Below are positions 35,591-45,492 of a stretch of 64,000 bases of DNA, in pieces; position 1 is the stretch's first letter, and the number at the start of each line of letters is the position of its first letter. A program made the translations under genes and the position numbers. This DNA is from Hyphomicrobium_A sp963728165 (GTDB lineage: Bacteria > Pseudomonadota > Alphaproteobacteria > Rhizobiales > Hyphomicrobiaceae): positions 124,001 through 188,000 of the forward strand of contig CAVSIY010000001.1 in assembly GCA_963728165.1 (NCBI GenBank). Reading direction: 5' to 3'. The notes under the pieces are model-generated. The model was not told the origin of the DNA. It saw only the letters and a program-made list of their open reading frames with translations, and searched no databases.

Positions 35591-36073
35591 TCACTGGCTC
35601 TTCTTGCCAGCCTTGTTGCCAGCCTTGGGCGCCGGCGTGACGTCGGTCGCGGTCTTCTGCAATTCCGCCGCGAGGTCGAACGTCTTGCAATGTTTGGCCG
35701 CGAGCTGGCTGTTGTAGGCCTCGAGCATCGCCAGGTCGCGGCGATGCTGGCCTGCCGGGTCGATGCCGACCGTGGTCCCGCCGAAGATGGGCGTCGCCAC
35801 GCTCTGCATGCCGCGCGCCGCCGCCGAGGGTTCGCTGCCGGGGTCGTAGTTGCGCGCCTGCAGGATGCGTACTTGCATCACGCCCGTGAGCTTCTTGCAG
35901 CTGTAGCCCAGCTCCTGCGCAGAGAGCTGATAGGTGTCCGCGGACGCTTGGCCGCCGAGCGTCGGATCGGTGAGGAGAGAGGGAGGCTGGTCCATGGGTG
36001 GGCCAGCGCAGGCGCTCACGAGCACGCCCGCCATCAGCACCAGACAGAACGTCCTGATACGGACCATTTCCAT
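35591..36073 (-). CDS. Predicted lipoprotein (160 aa), unknown function
   Basis: Signal peptide with lipobox (CLVLMAGVLVSAC) from the ATG at 36071-36073; another start six bases later is equally possible. The mature part has a SCKKL site and ends with a Lys/Pro-rich basic tail (PAPKAGNKAGKKSQ). The middle (AARGMQSVATPIFGGTTVGID) resembles small envelope proteins of Rhizobiales that I cannot name. Divergent from the exported protein at 36251. Confidence 0.65.
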   Translation of the reverse strand: MEMVRIRTFCLVLMAGVLVSACAGPPMDQPPSLLTDPTLGGQASADTYQLSAQELGYSCKKLTGVMQVRILQARNYDPGSEPSAAARGMQSVATPIFGGTTVGIDPAGQHRRDLAMLEAYNSQLAAKHCKTFDLAAELQKTATDVTPAPKAGNKAGKKSQ

Positions 36074-36250
36074 TTCATCCGCTTGTTTCAAGGCTAACGA
36101 GCCTTCAATCGGGGCGGATTGAAGGCGCTCGCGACCCTTCACCGCGGCGGCGGGATTTGGCCACGGTTGCGCCGTACGTGCGCAAAAGCTTCAATGCGGG
36201 CCTGCGCCCGGGCATCGGGCGCAAGGACAGCACGGGGAAAGACGAAAGAT

Positions 36251-36685
36251 ATGCGATCTGCAACGGCGTTGGGCTCTTGCGTGCTGCTGGCGGCGCTTTG
36301 CTGCGTCCAACCCGTCGGCGCCCAGAGCGAGCCCAAAGGTTTCGTCTGCTCGTTCACGGCCGGGACCTCCTGGAGCTACGAGAACGGAGCATTCAAGAGC
36401 AAGGCGTCGGCGCCGCTCACTTTCGAGATCGCCGATATCGACCTCGAGCACCAGACCGCGCGCCTCATCACCGACGGGCACGAGAAGCCGGCCGGGCTCA
36501 GAATCGTGCGCGCGATCAACGCCAATCATTTTCTGGAGGTCGTCAACGAGGGCTTCCTCAACCTGACGACCATCTACGACAAGGATCCCGCGACGGGCAG
36601 CCACCCGGCCGTGCACTCGCGCCATCTGGGCGTGCTGGGCCAGCCCGTGTTCGCCCAGTACTCCGGGTTCTGCACAGAGAAGTAG
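36251..36685 (+). CDS. Exported hypothetical protein (144 aa)
   Basis: A signal peptide (TALGSCVLLAALCCVQPVGAQ) precedes a mature domain of about 115 aa beginning GFVCSFTAGTSWSYENGAF and ending SGFCTEK; one Cys near each end may form a disulfide. The alternating hydrophobic pattern suggests a beta-rich fold. ATG at 36251 follows GGGGAAAG; an upstream start in the same frame is rejected. No family recognised. Confidence 0.65.
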   Translation: MRSATALGSCVLLAALCCVQPVGAQSEPKGFVCSFTAGTSWSYENGAFKSKASAPLTFEIADIDLEHQTARLITDGHEKPAGLRIVRAINANHFLEVVNEGFLNLTTIYDKDPATGSHPAVHSRHLGVLGQPVFAQYSGFCTEK

Positions 36686-36710
36686 GCTGCGCGCGGCAGC
36701 GCTGTGCCAC

Positions 36711-36748
36711 AACCCTGTGCCAAGAACCCTGTGCCAAGAACCCTGTGG
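36711..36748. repeat. Short tandem repeat, 14-bp unit
   Basis: The unit AACCCTGTGCCAAG occurs at 36711-36724 and 36725-36738, and again in its first ten bases at 36739-36748. It lies between the exported protein gene and the DUF1489 gene and is not coding. It could vary in copy number between strains. Confidence 0.85.
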
Positions 36749-36823
36749 ATGAGCGCCGATTGCACTCGCCGCGTCAGCCAACAATGATCGATCCTCGCGG
36801 CGGTCGTGGCAGGGAGGCCGACA

Positions 36824-37261
36824 ATGACGCTTCACCTCGTCAAGCTGTGCGTCGGCGCGGGATCGATTGAGGACCTCGCGCATTGGCAGGAGGGACGGCT
36901 TGCGGCTCAGCGCAAGGCCGGTGAGACGCCGCGGCTGTTCCACGCGACGTTCCAGACGCCGAAGCGCCAGGCCGAGCTCGTCGACGCCGGTTCGCTCTAT
37001 TGGGTGATCAAGGGCGTGATCCAGGTGCGCCAGCGGCTCGTGGGCTTCGAGGAGGGGACGAAGTCCGACGGCTCGCGCTGCTGCCTCATCCTTCTCGATG
37101 CGGTCCTGGTGCCGGTGCGCCCGCTGCCGCGCCGCGCGTTCCAGGGCTGGCGCTACCTCGAGGCGGCCGACGCGCCGCCCGACCTCGGCAAGGCCGGCAA
37201 GGGGTTCGCCAATCTGCCGCCTAAGATGCTCCGCGACCTCGCCGACTTAGGGTTGCTGTAG
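36824..37261 (+). CDS. DUF1489 family protein (145 aa)
   Basis: Conserved alphaproteobacterial cytoplasmic protein of unknown function. From the ATG at 36824 it reads MTLHLVKLCVGAGSIEDLAHW, and later LYWVIKGVIQVRQRLVGF and RRAFQGWRYL, which are the family's hallmark segments; length is normal. GGGAGG lies just upstream. It is followed after 22 bases by an aminotransferase, and the two genes are probably co-transcribed. Confidence 0.88.
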   Translation: MTLHLVKLCVGAGSIEDLAHWQEGRLAAQRKAGETPRLFHATFQTPKRQAELVDAGSLYWVIKGVIQVRQRLVGFEEGTKSDGSRCCLILLDAVLVPVRPLPRRAFQGWRYLEAADAPPDLGKAGKGFANLPPKMLRDLADLGLL

Positions 37262-37283
37262 TTCCAAATCTGATCGGAGCCCG

Positions 37284-38408
37284 ATGCCGCGCCCGCGCCT
37301 CTCCGCCCTCGTCGAAAATCTGCCGGCCTTCGTGCCGTTCGTCGGCCCCGAGGCGCTGGAGCGCGCCCGCGGCCGCCCGTTCCGCGCCCGCCTCGGCGCC
37401 AACGAGAGCGTGTTCGGCGCCTCGCCCGCAGCCGTTGCCGCCATGCAGGCCGCGGCCGCCGGCAACTGGATGTACGCCGATCCGGAAAGCTACGAGCTGC
37501 GCGCCGCGCTCGCGCGCTTCCACAAGGTCGGCATCGATAACGTGGTGATCGGCGAAGGCATCGACGGGCTCTTGGGGCTCGCCGTCAGGCTCGCGGTGGA
37601 GCCCGGCTCCACCGTCGTCACCTCGGACGGCACCTACCCCACCTTCAACTACCACGTGGCGGGCGGCGGCGGCCGGCTCGTGCGCGTGCCTTACCGCGAG
37701 GACCATCAGGATCTCGATGCGCTGCTCGAGGCGGCCGTGCTCACCGATGCCCGCATCCTCTATGTGTGCAATCCCGACAATCCCATGGGCTCGTTCTGGC
37801 CGGCGCACGATCTTGCACGCCTCATCGCGCGCCTGCCCGACGGGGTGCTTCTCTGCCTCGACGAGGCCTACTGCGACACGGCGCCAGCGCACACGCTTCT
37901 GCCCATCGACACCGCCAACCCGCAAGTCTTGCGCTTTCGCACCTTCTCCAAGGTCTACGGGCTCGCCGGCGCGCGCATCGGCTATTGCCTGGGCGAGGCA
38001 GCGCTCATCCGCACCTTCGATAAGATCCGCAACCACTACGGCATCAACCGCGTGGGCCAGTTGGGCGCGCTGGCGGCGCTCGAGGACCAGGCCTATCTGG
38101 GCCAGGCGATGGAAAAGATCGCGGCTGCCCGCGACAAGATCGCCAAGATCGCCGTCGGCAACGGGCTGGTGCCGCTGGCGTCGGCTGCCAACTTCGTCGC
38201 CATCGACTGCGGCCACGACGGCGCCTTCGCCAAGCGCGTTCTCGACGAGCTGATTGCCCGCGACGTGTTCGTGCGCATGCCGCTGGTGGCGCCGCTCAAT
38301 CGCTGCATCCGCGTGAGCTGCGGGCGCGACGAGGACCTCGCCGTGTTCGCTGCGGCGCTGGGCAGCGCCCTGGCGGCAGCGAGCCTGCACGGCAGACTCA
38401 ATGCATAG
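37284..38408 (+). CDS. PLP-dependent aminotransferase, histidinol-phosphate aminotransferase-like
   Basis: Fold-type I aminotransferase (374 aa), cytoplasmic. The PLP-binding lysine is in TFSKVYGLAGARIGY; upstream CNPDNPMG and LCLDEAYCD give the Asn, Asp and Tyr that hold the cofactor, and RVSCGRDEDL carries the substrate-carboxylate Arg. It is closest to HisC-like enzymes, but no histidine-synthesis gene is adjacent, so the true substrate is uncertain and I do not call hisC. Follows DUF1489. Confidence 0.87.
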   Translation: MPRPRLSALVENLPAFVPFVGPEALERARGRPFRARLGANESVFGASPAAVAAMQAAAAGNWMYADPESYELRAALARFHKVGIDNVVIGEGIDGLLGLAVRLAVEPGSTVVTSDGTYPTFNYHVAGGGGRLVRVPYREDHQDLDALLEAAVLTDARILYVCNPDNPMGSFWPAHDLARLIARLPDGVLLCLDEAYCDTAPAHTLLPIDTANPQVLRFRTFSKVYGLAGARIGYCLGEAALIRTFDKIRNHYGINRVGQLGALAALEDQAYLGQAMEKIAAARDKIAKIAVGNGLVPLASAANFVAIDCGHDGAFAKRVLDELIARDVFVRMPLVAPLNRCIRVSCGRDEDLAVFAAALGSALAAASLHGRLNA

Positions 38409-38502
38409 AAGCTCGATGAACGAATTTTCGTCTCGTTAAGTCGGGGCCGGCAAGATGCGCGCCGACCCGCGCCGCATAGCCCAGAAACGAGGCCAAAGTC
38501 TC

Positions 38503-38787
38503 ATGTCCAACGCGCTTTTCGACTACTCGTCCTGGTCCTTCCAGCTCATCGTCGTGCTGGCCATCCTCTATCTCGTCGCCGGCCTGATCAAGCCGTCGTG
38601 GGTGCTGGCGAAACGTCGCGGCACCATCCTCGCGGTGGGGGTCGTCGTGCTGTTGCTGGCGTCGACCGCCTTCTATGTCGCGGTGCGCCCCTTCGATTCC
38701 CTGCCCGACGGCCCGTCTCTGCCCAGTGGCCCGAGCGCCCTCAATGCGCCGGCCCCGGCGGCCACTCCGACGCAGTCCCAGCCCTGA
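38503..38787 (+). CDS. Small membrane protein (94 aa)
   Basis: From the ATG at 38503 the protein has two hydrophobic helices (FQLIVVLAILYLVAGLI and GTILAVGVVVLLLASTAFYVAV) separated by a basic loop (KPSWVLAKRRG), with a Pro/Ser/Ala-rich C-terminal tail. The positive loop predicts both ends outside or the loop in the cytoplasm. No family known. The next membrane microprotein follows after 47 bases. Confidence 0.65.
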   Translation: MSNALFDYSSWSFQLIVVLAILYLVAGLIKPSWVLAKRRGTILAVGVVVLLLASTAFYVAVRPFDSLPDGPSLPSGPSALNAPAPAATPTQSQP

Positions 38788-38834
38788 TCGGGATGCTATA
38801 GTCGGGCATCAACAATCGGGAGGGGACTAAAAAC

Positions 38835-39014
38835 ATGCGCGGATCACTCGGAATACTCGTTGGTATTGTCATCATCGCGCTGGGGCTCGCAGGCCTCAGC
38901 ATTGCGCTCGACCAGATGATGACGCACGCCAATCCCAACGGCCCTCTCATATCGGTGGCCGGCCTCGGCGTCTTCGCCATGGTGTGCGTCTTCTTGCTGG
39001 TGATGGCGCGCTAG
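38835..39014 (+). CDS. Small two-helix membrane protein (59 aa)
   Basis: A short gene with a good GGGAGGGG site about eight bases before the ATG at 38835. Two hydrophobic helices (GILVGIVIIALGLAGLSIA and LISVAGLGVFAMVCVFLLVM) flank a polar turn (DQMMTHANPNGP). Third positions are GC-rich. Same strand as the preceding membrane protein; function unknown. Confidence 0.65.
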   Translation: MRGSLGILVGIVIIALGLAGLSIALDQMMTHANPNGPLISVAGLGVFAMVCVFLLVMAR

Positions 39015-39137
39015 CCCGCGCCATCGAGCGCCGCGAGACCCTTGAGCGCTCCCCGAAGGGCGGCGTGTCCTGGAGTCCCGCCTGCGCACGTGCGACGTTG
39101 CCGCATCTCGCTCGACAGCCAGGGTGAGCGAGGAGCG

Positions 39138-39935
39138 TTACGGCCAGCGGTGCAGCGCGCCTTCGGGAAACGTCCACTCCGGCGTGACGAGCGGTCCCGC
39201 AAACGCGGCCGGGTACCACGGCGAGCCGTCGGGCGAAGCCGGGTTCTTGAGGACGTGCATCTCCTGCGCCGGCATGTAGCTCTGAATCAGCAGGAAGCGC
39301 TTCTCGCCGGTTGCGTTGTTCTCCACCATGTCGGCGACGAGCACGGCGTGGCCGGGAAAGCCGCCCTTGATGAAGACGTCGCCGATTTTGATGTCGGCGA
39401 GCGGCACCGGCTTCAGCTCGTGCTCCAGCGAGTAGGTGCCGGCATAGGCGAACACCAGGGTCATGTATTTGCGAAACGACGCATAGTCGGTCTTGCCGCG
39501 GCTCGCGAAGGCGTGGCGCTTGCCGTCGTAGTTGAAGCCGATGTCGCGCGTGCGCCCGGCCGCGAACAGCCACTCGCCGCGCAGGCGCATGATGGCGTCG
39601 GCGCACTGCTGCAGGTCTCTGGAGCCGACGTCGATGTCGATGACGGCGACGTGCACGTCCTGGCGCCATTTCGGCGCGCCGGTGTAGAGCAGGACCGGTG
39701 CGCCGGCGGGCTTTAACGGCAGCCCGCGCAGCCAGGCGCCCCAGCTGTCGGGCGGCACGGTGACGCGCTCAAAGCCGGGCGGCGGGGCGATGCGCCCCTC
39801 CAAGGTATCGGCCTGCGGGCTGGCTGCCGCCGGCGCGCGCCAGGGATAGCTCGGGCTTGCGCTGGCAGCGTGCGCGGCGGCGCTGAGGAAAAGCGCCGCG
39901 GCGAGCCAGCGGCGCAAAGGTCGCGATGATCTCAT
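39138..39935 (-). CDS. DUF4846 family exported protein
   Basis: Secreted or periplasmic protein (265 aa) of unknown function. A signal peptide (LRRWLAAALFLSAAAHAASA) is followed by the DUF4846 domain: PPPGFERVTVPPDSWGAWLRGLPL at its start, DIDVGSRDLQQCADAIMRLRGEW, and IKIGDVFIKGGFPGHAVLVADM near the C-terminus, typical of the family. The conserved Cys, Asp and His residues suggest a papain-like hydrolase fold, but this is unproven. Confidence 0.87.
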   Translation of the reverse strand: MRSSRPLRRWLAAALFLSAAAHAASASPSYPWRAPAAASPQADTLEGRIAPPPGFERVTVPPDSWGAWLRGLPLKPAGAPVLLYTGAPKWRQDVHVAVIDIDVGSRDLQQCADAIMRLRGEWLFAAGRTRDIGFNYDGKRHAFASRGKTDYASFRKYMTLVFAYAGTYSLEHELKPVPLADIKIGDVFIKGGFPGHAVLVADMVENNATGEKRFLLIQSYMPAQEMHVLKNPASPDGSPWYPAAFAGPLVTPEWTFPEGALHRWP

Positions 39936-39980
39936 CGCGCAAAGCTCACCCGCAGTTGTGTCAGCCGCGTGGCGCGCGCT

Positions 39981-40057
39981 CTAGTGTGATGATCGAGAAA
40001 TTCGCCTGTGCTGGCGGAGGGGCCCCCGAGCGAATTTCTCGATCTGAATCACACTAG
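39981..40057. repeat. Palindromic intergenic repeat, family 2
   Basis: A 77-bp element. Outer arms CTAGTGTGAT (39981-39990) and ATCACACTAG (40048-40057) pair perfectly, as do inner arms GATCGAGAAATTCGC (39991-40005) and GCGAATTTCTCGATC (40030-40044). The same plan (10-bp outer and 15-bp inner arms, CTAG ends) is seen in the family 1 element 13 bases away. Confidence 0.9.
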
Positions 40058-40070
40058 CAAGCCGATGATT

Positions 40071-40148
40071 CTAGTGTCCCTTATGATTCCGAAGTTCGCT
40101 CCCGAGACCAGCATCGAGAACAGGCGAACTTCGGAATCGGGACACTAG
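40071..40148. repeat. Palindromic intergenic repeat, family 1, copy B
   Basis: A 78-bp element. Outer arms CTAGTGTCCC (40071-40080) and GGGACACTAG (40139-40148), inner arms GATTCCGAAGTTCGC (40085-40099) and GCGAACTTCGGAATC (40124-40138); both pairs are perfect. The right CTAG contains the stop codon (40145-40147) of the neighbouring minus-strand gene. Inner arms match copy A at 34941-34994. Confidence 0.9.
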
Positions 40149-41074
40149 CGCACGTAGGAGAAGGCTGAGTTCTGCCAGGGCGTCTCGAACATCTGCTGCG
40201 CCCAGCGGGGCTCGCGCACCAACTTGGCGTAGGCAGACCGGGCGGCATGGGCTCGCGCCCTGCGCCCGCGCAGCGAGCGCCTGGCGTGCGGCTCGGGTTT
40301 GGCGCGCTCGGGTTGGACGTCTGTCTCGGTCGCGGCTTTGGGCGCGCTCTCGATGGGGATGACCTCGGGCGCATCCGGTGTCGTGATCTCCACCAGGGGC
40401 AGCATCGGGACGACCTCGTCCACGGCGGCGGCGGCGAGCCGGATCGGCTTGGGGGCCGCGTCGGCGAGCGTCTCGATGCCGGTGGGAAGGGCGCCGAGGT
40501 GCGCCGGCGCGGCGAGCAGCTTGTCGATGGGGTCGTCCTCGGCACGCGGCAGGGCCGACGTGGAGATCGGCGAGGTGCCTGCGTCGGGCTCGATCACGGC
40601 GGCGAGCTGGGGCAACGTACGGTTCTCGCCGTCCGCCGCCCCGGCAGTGCCGACCGGTGCGTCCCAGAGCTCGACCGGGGCGGGCGCGTCGGAGGCGATG
40701 TCGATGGCCGCGGCGCGCGTATAGGCGAAGCGCGACAGGCCTCGCGCGTGGCTCGCTACCGCGACCGAGGCGGCATCGGTGCGCGCCGAATTGCAGGGGC
40801 AACTCGCCGGGCCGGCGAGCACGGCAAGGGCGAGGCCGCCGATAAACAGCACCGACAGCGTGCCGCTGGCGTGCAGGCGCGCGCTGGTGCTGCGCCGCGT
40901 GTCGCCCACCGTGGCGGCGGCGACCTCGACGGGACGCGGCCGGATGATGCGAAAGCCGCCGATCGCGGCATCGGCGCTGAGCGGCCGATCGAGCGCCGCG
41001 AAGCCGTCCATCGGCGTGAGACCGCCGACGGGGGACCCCGCTGCGGCCAGGACACGGTACTCAACGACGCGCAT
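40145..41074 (-). CDS. Membrane protein with long low-complexity region (309 aa)
   Basis: From the ATG at 41072-41074 (GGAG seven bases upstream) the N-terminal 70 residues are soluble, then one transmembrane helix (GTLSVLFIGGLALAVLAGPA), then a Pro/Ala/Thr-rich region and a basic C-terminus (RRSLRGRRARAHAARSAYA). Single-pass topology with a short cytoplasmic part. No domain recognised. Its stop codon is inside the right arm of the family 1 palindrome, so the last codons may have been set by the insertion. Confidence 0.6.
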   Translation of the reverse strand: MRVVEYRVLAAAGSPVGGLTPMDGFAALDRPLSADAAIGGFRIIRPRPVEVAAATVGDTRRSTSARLHASGTLSVLFIGGLALAVLAGPASCPCNSARTDAASVAVASHARGLSRFAYTRAAAIDIASDAPAPVELWDAPVGTAGAADGENRTLPQLAAVIEPDAGTSPISTSALPRAEDDPIDKLLAAPAHLGALPTGIETLADAAPKPIRLAAAAVDEVVPMLPLVEITTPDAPEVIPIESAPKAATETDVQPERAKPEPHARRSLRGRRARAHAARSAYAKLVREPRWAQQMFETPWQNSAFSYVR

Positions 41075-41343
41075 CACGCTCTCCGATCGCGATACGCGCC
41101 CTGCCGCCGCCTTGCCGGCGTGCTGAAAAGCCCCTTGTGAGGCCGAGTGCGCACCACTTTGAAACAAGGGCTAAATCGGCCCTAGCCATGAAGCGTGCCA
41201 CGCACATGGTGAATTTTTGGCAAATGCTGCCGAAGCGTTCGCAGGCGTCCCGCGCGCTCCCTCATGGTTAACGGAATATTGAAAGGCGGCGCCTAGGCTT
41301 CCGCGCGGTTCCTGATGGAGGCAGGCAATTTTCGAGGTGGGCA

Positions 41344-41643
41344 ATGCGGGTTGTTCTCGGCTTCTTCTCGTCGCTGGCGCTCGGGCTGATGATCGCTGCG
41401 ATCCTGGTGATCGCAGCAACGAGCGTGATGCATACGCCGACGCGGTTTCCCGCCTCCGGCACCCTGCTCGACTACGTGTCGGTGGTGATGGGGCTCGGCC
41501 TGGGGCTGGTGATCGCGGTCATCGGGCAGATCTCGTGGTCGGAGCTGCCGCGCCGCGTCGCCCAGTTCGTGCTGCATCACGCCGCTCGCTTGCGCCTTAT
41601 CGCCTGGGCGGTGCTGTTCACGGCGGTGCTGATCTACTTCTGA
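41344..41643 (+). CDS. Small three-helix membrane protein (99 aa)
   Basis: The ATG at 41344 starts MRVVLGFFSSLALGLMIAAILVI. Three hydrophobic helices are separated by short polar loops; basic RRVAQFVLHHAARLR precedes the last helix. No family recognised. It is followed by a bidirectional terminator shared with glnA. Confidence 0.65.
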   Translation: MRVVLGFFSSLALGLMIAAILVIAATSVMHTPTRFPASGTLLDYVSVVMGLGLGLVIAVIGQISWSELPRRVAQFVLHHAARLRLIAWAVLFTAVLIYF

Positions 41644-41682
41644 GCGGACGTTGACGGGCACCAGAGCAAGGCCGCCAACGCA

Positions 41683-41710
41683 AACGGCCCGGGATCGCTC
41701 CCGGGCCGTT
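41683..41710. terminator. Hairpin terminator between the small membrane protein and glnA
   Basis: Perfect 12-bp stem AACGGCCCGGGA / TCCCGGGCCGTT with a TCGC loop. It lies between convergent genes and can serve both. It lacks a long T-run on either side, so it may work with Rho or only partly. Confidence 0.75.
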
Positions 41711-41732
41711 CGTGCCAGCTGAGGCAGAAGAC

Positions 41733-43142
<1,410 letters not shown>

Positions 43143-43166
43143 GAGACTCCCCTGTTACGTAGCCAT

Positions 43167-43194
43167 GCCCTCCCGAGCCTTGCTCGAGGAGGGC
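43167..43194 (-). other. Intercistronic hairpin between glnB and glnA
   Basis: GCCCTCC-CGAG pairs with CTCG-A-GGAGGGC around a CCTTG loop. There is no T-run on either strand. It could be a processing or pausing element that sets the glnB:glnA transcript ratio. Confidence 0.5.
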
Positions 43195-43222
43195 GCCTTG
43201 ATTCCCCGTCCGGAATGCCACC

Positions 43223-43561
43223 CTAGATGGCGCTCGCGCCCGTCTCACCGGTGCGAATGCGGATTGCGTCGTCCACTGCCGAGATGAAGATTTTGCCGTC
43301 GCCAATGCGACCGGTCTTGGCGGCTTTGAGAATGGCATCGACCGCCTTATCAAGCATTTCGTCAGGCAGCACCACTTCGATCTTCACTTTTGGTAGAAAG
43401 TCGACCACGTACTCGGCGCCCCGATAGAGCTCCGTATGGCCCTTCTGGCGACCAAAGCCCTTCGCCTCAAGCACAGTGATGCCCTGTAGTCCAATTTCCT
43501 GCAGGGCTTCCTTCACCTCGTCGAGTTTGAATGGCTTGATGATAGCCTCGATCTTCTTCAT
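43223..43561 (-). CDS. glnB: Nitrogen regulatory protein P-II GlnB
   Basis: Trimeric PII signal protein that senses 2-oxoglutarate and ATP/ADP and, via uridylylation, controls glutamine synthetase adenylylation and NtrB. The ATG at 43559-43561 gives 112 aa, the usual length. T-loop with the uridylylated Tyr51 in RGAEYVVDF; B-loop TGRIGDGKIF; C-terminal IRIRTGETG. The adjacent glnA supports GlnB instead of GlnK. A longer start at 43633 is rejected. Confidence 0.97.
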   Translation of the reverse strand: MKKIEAIIKPFKLDEVKEALQEIGLQGITVLEAKGFGRQKGHTELYRGAEYVVDFLPKVKIEVVLPDEMLDKAVDAILKAAKTGRIGDGKIFISAVDDAIRIRTGETGASAI

Positions 43562-43853
43562 GACCCCTTGGGTCCTCCGCGTTTCTCTTGTTACTGCAAG
43601 GGTAGTTTGTCCGGACGGCCAGAGGGTTAGCATGCCCTATGCCAACTAATGCAGCGAAATAAACGAACGGGAATCCAGCGCCTTACCGCCGCATGTGGGC
43701 CCCATCGCCCCTCGATTTGCAGGCAATATGCTCAAAAGTAAGGCATTTTGCTATGAGAATTGGCAAAAACGCCGGGTTGCCGATCTGATGGGCGTTCGGC
43801 ACCCTAGCGAAGCTGCCCGGTCCGACACCGGGCCGCAATAGAAGGGGCCTCGA

Positions 43854-45353
43854 TTGGCCGGACTGGAGCTGCTCTCGACCGAGGAGATGGGGCAAGCAGA
43901 CCGCTTGGCGGTGGCGGCGGGCGTGGAGAGCCTCACCCTGATGGAGAACGCCGGCCGCGCCGTTGCAGGCGAGGCGGTCCGCATGGTCGGCCGCGGGGCC
44001 CGCATCTCGGTGGTGTGCGGACCCGGCAACAACGGCGGGGATGGCTTCGTCGCCGCCCGCCATCTGCAAGAGGCCGGCTTCGACGTCGGCGTGGCGCTGC
44101 TGGGGCCGCGCGATGCCTTGAAGGGGGATGCGGCCACCATGGCGCGGCGCTGGACCGGTAGGGTCGAGCCGCTCGCCTTCGCCTCCCTCGACGGCCCCAA
44201 CCTGATCGTCGATGCCTTGTTCGGGGCCGGCCTCACGCGCCCGCTCGAAGGGACCGCGGCCGCGGCCGTCGAGGCGATGATGCGCTCGGGCGCTCGCATC
44301 GTTTCCATCGATGTCCCGAGCGGACTCGACGGCACCACCGGCGCGGCGGCGGGGCCCGTCGTGCACGCGAGCCGCACCGTCACCTTCTTCCGCCGCAAGC
44401 CCGGGCACCTGCTGCTGCCGGGGCGCATGCTGTGCGGCACCGTCTCCGTCGCCGACATCGGCATTCCGACGACGGTGCTGGCCGACATCGCGCCGCTGAC
44501 CTTTGCCAACGATGCGCCCTTGTGGCTACCGCAGTTGCCGCATGCGCGGCCCGAAGGGCACAAGTACGACCGCGGCCACGCGCTCGTGGTGTCGGGGCCG
44601 ATGGAGCATACGGGCGCGGCGCGCATGGGCGCGCGCGGCGCCCTGCGCATCGGGGCCGGCCTGGTGACGGTTGCGAGCCCGCCCGACGGGCTCTTTGTCA
44701 ATGCCGCGCACCTCACCGCCATCATGCTGTTGGCCTTCGACGGGCCGGAGGGTCTGAGCGAGATCCTGGCCGACCGGCGCAAGAACGTGGTGCTGCTCGG
44801 ACCGGCCTTGGGCGTGGGCGAGGAGACGTGCGCGCTGGTCGAGGCCGCGCTCGCCTCCGGGGCTGCGACCGTGCTCGACGCCGATGCGCTCACCTCGTTC
44901 GCCGAGGAGCCTTCCGCGCTGGCGCGCGCCATCGCCGGCATCGCGTCGCGGTCCGTCGTGCTCACCCCGCACGAGGGCGAGTTCCACCGGCTGTTCCCCG
45001 ATCTGACGCAGGGCTCCAAGCTCGAACGGGCGCGCATGGCGGCCGCGGCGATGGGAGCCGTCGTCGTCCTCAAGGGCGCCGACACGGTCATCGCCGCCCC
45101 CGACGGCAGCGCGGCGATCAATGAGAATGCACCGCCGTGGCTGGCGACGGCCGGCGCGGGCGACGTGCTCGGCGGCTTCGTCGCAGGGCTGTTGGCGCAG
45201 GGGATGCCGGCTTTCGAGGCGGCCTGTGCCGCCGTGTGGCTGCACGGCGCCGTGGCCGCAAACGTGGGCGTCGGGCTCATCGCCGAGGACTTGCCCGAGC
45301 ACCTGCCGGAGGTGCTGCGCAAGCTGGCCCGGGCGGGCGAGCGCGAGCCTTGA
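43854..45353 (+). CDS. nnrD: Bifunctional NAD(P)HX epimerase / ADP-dependent NAD(P)HX dehydratase
   Basis: Repairs hydrated NAD(P)H: the N-terminal half (about 1-210) epimerises R to S NAD(P)HX, the C-terminal half dehydrates S-NAD(P)HX using ADP. N-terminal motif VVCGPGNNGGDGFVAARHL; C-terminal ribokinase-like motifs VLTPHEGEFHRL and ATAGAGDVLGGFVAGLLAQG. Length 499 aa matches the fused form (YjeF/Nnr). The start is a TTG at 43854 behind GAAGGGG. The gene is often called yjeF or nnr; either name fits. Divergent from glnB across about 290 bases. Confidence 0.93.
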   Translation: MAGLELLSTEEMGQADRLAVAAGVESLTLMENAGRAVAGEAVRMVGRGARISVVCGPGNNGGDGFVAARHLQEAGFDVGVALLGPRDALKGDAATMARRWTGRVEPLAFASLDGPNLIVDALFGAGLTRPLEGTAAAAVEAMMRSGARIVSIDVPSGLDGTTGAAAGPVVHASRTVTFFRRKPGHLLLPGRMLCGTVSVADIGIPTTVLADIAPLTFANDAPLWLPQLPHARPEGHKYDRGHALVVSGPMEHTGAARMGARGALRIGAGLVTVASPPDGLFVNAAHLTAIMLLAFDGPEGLSEILADRRKNVVLLGPALGVGEETCALVEAALASGAATVLDADALTSFAEEPSALARAIAGIASRSVVLTPHEGEFHRLFPDLTQGSKLERARMAAAAMGAVVVLKGADTVIAAPDGSAAINENAPPWLATAGAGDVLGGFVAGLLAQGMPAFEAACAAVWLHGAVAANVGVGLIAEDLPEHLPEVLRKLARAGEREP

Positions 45354-45492
45354 GGACGGAGCGCAAGCGATGAGCGCGCGATCAATTCCAAGCCACAAAG
45401 CCGGGCTAATGGCCTATGCTGGATTCGCGGCGGCAGGCACGTTGCCGCCGCAAGAGATACGCACGAACACGAAGAGGAGGCAGACGGTCAAG

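Noticed and set aside
43634..43853. Sigma-54 promoter and NtrC sites before glnB
   Set aside because: No match to the GG-N10-GC core with the right spacing was found on the minus strand.
43751..45391. 546-codon minus-strand frame across nnrD
   Set aside because: Shadow of the NAD(P)HX repair gene; composition (Ser/Ala/Pro) is typical of antisense frames in this window.
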